A DNA stretch of 7,761 bases from SABY01 sp964612515 (GTDB lineage Bacteria > Bacteroidota > Bacteroidia > Bacteroidales > 4484-276), in NCBI GenBank assembly GCA_964612515.1, contig CAZTCX010000176.1, positions 1-7,761 on the forward strand, written 5' to 3'. Under the pieces are notes generated by a model. The model ran no database searches. It worked only from the letters and a program-made list of their open reading frames with translations, and had not been told where the DNA came from. Position numbers and translations under genes: made by a program. Below, piece after piece: positions 5,886 to 7,761 of this stretch; within the stretch, counting starts at the first letter, position 1, and each line of letters starts with the position of its first letter.

Positions 5886-7163
5886 CTACATCAGCGTGAT
5901 CATCTCAAACCCCGTGTACGACTGTAATACTTTAGGAATACGGATGCCCTCTTCGGTCTGGTTGTTTTCGAGCAGAGCTGCCACAATGCGCGGCAAAGCC
6001 AGCGCGCTGCCGTTGAGGGTGTGTGCCAGTTGTGTGCGTCCTTCTTTGGATTTGTAGCGCAGCTTCATGCGGTTGGCCTGAAAGCTTTCGAAGTTGGACA
6101 CCGAACTCACCTCAAGCCAGCGTTCCTGTGCCGACGAGAAAACCTCGAAATCATAGGTGAGCGCTGAAGTAAAACTGAGGTCGCCGCCACACAGACGGAC
6201 GATGCGATAAGGCAGCTCCAGCTTGCCCAGTAGGCCGGCCACATATTCGCGCATCTCTTCCAATGTTTGATAGGAATCTTCGGGTGTGCGAATTTGTACT
6301 ATTTCTACTTTATCGAATTGATGCAGCCTGTTGAGCCCACGCACATGCGCGCCCCACGAGCCGGCCTCGCGCCGGAAGCAGTTAGAGTAAGCCACATTTT
6401 TTATTGGCAATTCTTCCTCGCGCAGAATCACGTCGCGGTAGATGTTGGTGATGGGAACTTCGGCTGTGGGAATCAGGTAGAGCTTATCAATGGGCGCATG
6501 ATACATTTGGCCGTCTTTGTCGGGAAGTTGCCCGGTGCCGTAGGCCGAATCTTCGTTTACCAGCAGCGGCGGCTGGAACTCCGTGTAGCCGGCGGCAATG
6601 CCCTGATCCAGGAAAAAGTTGATGAGTGCGCGTTGCAGGCGCGCGCCCTGTCCGCGGTAAAATGGGAACCCTGCTCCCGTCACTTTGTTGCCAAGCTCGA
6701 AGTCGATGATGTTGTATTTTTTTATCAGATCCCAGTGGGGGAGAGCATCCGGATTCTTTTCGGGAAGGGTGCCACCTGTTGCCACTATCTCGTTGTCGGC
6801 TTCCGACTTGCCGGGCGGGACACTTTCGTGCGGCAGATTAGGCAGCAGCACCAGCATTTCGTTGAGTTTTTTCACCGTTTCGTCGAGTTCATCTCCCAAA
6901 GCTTTGGAGGTGTTTTTCAGAACCGCCGACTCCTCTTTTTGGCGCGAAGCTTCGTCAGCCTTGCCGGCTTTGTAAAGGTCGCCTATGCTTTTGGCCAGAC
7001 GGTTAGCGGTGGCCAGCGTTTCGTCGAGGCGTGCCTGAAGCTCGCGTCGTTGTTCATCTAGTGCCACGATGGACTCGACCTGTGTGGCGGCATCAAAGTT
7101 TTTTATTTTCAGCCTGGCAACAACTTCTTCGGGCTGTTGACGGATGGTGGTAATTTGCAGCAT
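5886..7163 (-). CDS. serS: Seryl-tRNA synthetase
   Basis: This class II aminoacyl-tRNA synthetase charges tRNA-Ser (and tRNA-Sec where present) with serine in the cytoplasm. The ATG at 7163 gives 425 residues, the usual bacterial length, and the expected MLQITTIRQQPEEVVARL opening. An in-frame ATG at 7208 would add 15 residues read through the terminator hairpin and is rejected. Residues about 30-105 form the N-terminal antiparallel coiled coil that grips the tRNA long variable arm. The catalytic core follows: IPTAEVPITN (231-240, serine/ATP pocket), motif 2 around FRREAGSWGAHVRGLNRLHQF (263-283), and motif 3 HTLNGSALALPRIVAALLEN (381-400). The end, PKVLQSYTGFEMI, is typical. No key residue is missing. 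It is co-oriented behind rplU-rpmA but separated from rpmA by a strong hairpin. Confidence 0.97.
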   Translation of the reverse strand: MLQITTIRQQPEEVVARLKIKNFDAATQVESIVALDEQRRELQARLDETLATANRLAKSIGDLYKAGKADEASRQKEESAVLKNTSKALGDELDETVKKLNEMLVLLPNLPHESVPPGKSEADNEIVATGGTLPEKNPDALPHWDLIKKYNIIDFELGNKVTGAGFPFYRGQGARLQRALINFFLDQGIAAGYTEFQPPLLVNEDSAYGTGQLPDKDGQMYHAPIDKLYLIPTAEVPITNIYRDVILREEELPIKNVAYSNCFRREAGSWGAHVRGLNRLHQFDKVEIVQIRTPEDSYQTLEEMREYVAGLLGKLELPYRIVRLCGGDLSFTSALTYDFEVFSSAQERWLEVSSVSNFESFQANRMKLRYKSKEGRTQLAHTLNGSALALPRIVAALLENNQTEEGIRIPKVLQSYTGFEMITLM

Positions 7164-7190
7164 GGCTCTATTTTTTTTTGTTAAAACGAA

Positions 7191-7225
7191 AAAATCTCCT
7201 GCTTTCAACTGAAACAGGAGATTTT
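7191..7225 (-). terminator. Rho-independent-type hairpin between rpmA and serS
   Basis: Perfect 11-bp arms, AAAATCTCCTG (7191-7201) and CAGGAGATTTT (7215-7225), enclose a further 4-bp TTTC/GAAA helix (7203-7206 with 7211-7214) closing on a four-base loop, with one bulged base at 7202. Read leftward, the stem ends in a run of T residues. It begins 22 bp after the rpmA stop and ends 27 bp before the serS ATG, so it should terminate rplU-rpmA transcripts or reduce readthrough into serS. The A/T-rich arms would give a partial U-tract in either direction, but only the leftward direction has a gene to terminate. Confidence 0.8.
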
Positions 7226-7247
7226 ATCAACATGATAATTATTAATG

Positions 7248-7526
7248 TTAGTTCACCCCGGGAGTTTCCTGTTCGAAGGGGATAATATTAACAAACGACT
7301 TATTGTCTCTTTTTCTTTTGAATTGAACGGTTCCGTCCACCAGAGCAAAGAGTGTGTGGTCTTTGCCCAGGCCTACATTCACACCGGGATTATGCGCTGT
7401 GCCGCGCTGACGAACTAAGATGTTGCCTGCTCTGGCAGCCTGACCGCCGTAAATCTTTACACCCAGACGTTTGCTATGCGATTCGCGACCGTTTGATGAA
7501 CTACCTGCACCTTTCTTGTGAGCCAT
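7248..7526 (-). CDS. rpmA: 50S ribosomal protein L27
   Basis: This 92-residue basic protein opens MAHKKGAGSSSNGRESHSKR, the near-invariant L27 start. L27 sits at the base of the central protuberance, and its N-terminal tail reaches the peptidyl-transferase centre near the P-site tRNA. The tail begins directly MAHKKG and lacks the cleavable N-terminal extension of Firmicutes L27. The core KRLGVKIYGGQAARAGNILVRQRGT and the later HTLFALVDGTVQF are complete, followed by a short tail ending PGVN. It lies 38 bp behind rplU in the standard L21-L27 order and is followed by the hairpin terminator. Confidence 0.98.
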   Translation of the reverse strand: MAHKKGAGSSSNGRESHSKRLGVKIYGGQAARAGNILVRQRGTAHNPGVNVGLGKDHTLFALVDGTVQFKRKRDNKSFVNIIPFEQETPGVN

Positions 7527-7549
7527 AATAATTAGATTTTAATAGTTTG

Positions 7550-7557
7550 CAAAAATA
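7550..7557 (-). promoter_or_regulatory. Putative internal -7 promoter element before rpmA (TATTTTTG)
   Basis: On the minus strand the rplU-rpmA gap contains TATTTTTG followed by CAAAC, a match to TAnnTTTG, 23 bp before the rpmA ATG. It could provide an extra rpmA promoter inside the operon. The gap is AT-rich, so chance matches are likely, and no -33 box was sought within the rplU coding sequence. Confidence 0.3.
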
Positions 7558-7564
7558 TTCCTTA

Positions 7565-7761
7565 CTAAAGAGCGATGTTTTCGATCTTCACTTTACTAAA
7601 CTGCTGGCGATGACCATTTTCTTTCTGGTAGCCTTTTCTTCTTTTCTTTTTGAAGACCAAAACCTTGTCACCTTTTACCTGTTCCAGAAGGGTAGCTTCT
7701 ACTTTGGCACCGTCGATAAAGGGTTTGCCAACGCTGATGCTGTCGCCGTCGCTTACCAGCA
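7565..7761 (-). CDS. rplU: 50S ribosomal protein L21, C-terminal part (cut by window edge)
   Basis: Reading leftward from the window end, the last 64 codons are open and end in TAG at 7567-7565. The translation runs LVSDGDSISVGKPFIDGAKV, then EATLLEQVKGDKVLVFKKKR, then RKGYQKENGHRQQFSKVKIE and NIAL. KKKRRKGYQKENGHRQ is the characteristic L21 signature (usually KRRKNYRKxxGHRQ). L21 binds 23S rRNA domain V and contacts L20. The N-terminal 35-40 residues and the start lie beyond position 7761. Its place directly upstream of rpmA confirms the assignment. Confidence 0.96.
   Translation of the reverse strand, partial: LVSDGDSISVGKPFIDGAKVEATLLEQVKGDKVLVFKKKRRKGYQKENGHRQQFSKVKIENIAL

Noticed and set aside
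5706..5927. Plus-strand frame of 73 codons with LSVVEG and PEPVEG peptides
   Set aside because: These peptides are typical spurious translations of the repeat cores, and the frame runs into serS on the opposite strand.
6267..7061. 264-codon plus-strand frame opposite serS
   Set aside because: It is antisense to a fully conserved gene with no recognisable domain or start signals.
7164..7208. Upstream start for serS at 7208
   Set aside because: The 15 extra codons read through the hairpin, and the family N-terminus is MLQI at 7163.

Overview
The window looks like a chromosomal segment of a Bacteroidota member. The evidence is a DUF2027-plus-Smr protein of the type found in that phylum, secreted beta-rich and TPR proteins with Bacteroidota-style signal peptides, promoter-like TAnnTTTG boxes in place of Shine-Dalgarno/sigma70 patterns, and AT-rich spacers beside moderately GC-rich genes. 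The genus cannot be told from the sequence. No plasmid, phage, transposase, CRISPR or defence gene is visible, and most of the content is housekeeping.

Layout. Positions 1-60 are one unit of an interspersed repeat (GC-rich 19-20 bp core in AACAACGAAC-type low-complexity sequence). Two rightward genes follow: a DUF2027/Smr protein (92-1186) and a secreted beta-sandwich protein (1239-2621) with a duplicated C-terminal module of about 82 residues. Everything after that is leftward. In transcription order it is rplU (L21, cut by the window end), rpmA (L27), a strong hairpin terminator or attenuator, serS (seryl-tRNA synthetase), a three-core copy of the same interspersed repeat, a secreted TPR protein (3716-5584), an AT-rich spacer with a 48-bp direct duplication, and rsmA/ksgA (16S rRNA dimethyltransferase).

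How the genes fit together. rplU, rpmA, serS and rsmA all serve translation (ribosome structure, tRNA charging, rRNA modification). The TPR protein is an envelope or periplasmic protein placed among them, and the two rightward genes are a separate unit converging on rsmA.

The most notable anomaly is the 5' end of rsmA. The conserved N-terminal sequence VRPKKSLGQHFL is present, but it has no usable in-frame start codon. An in-frame TGA lies two codons before it, and the nearest ATG is out of frame by one base. A single missing G would restore a perfect start. It is either a real lesion or start anomaly, or an assembly error. I found no convincing new multi-gene system. The remaining points of interest are the repeat family, the duplicated module in the secreted protein and the rpmA-serS hairpin.
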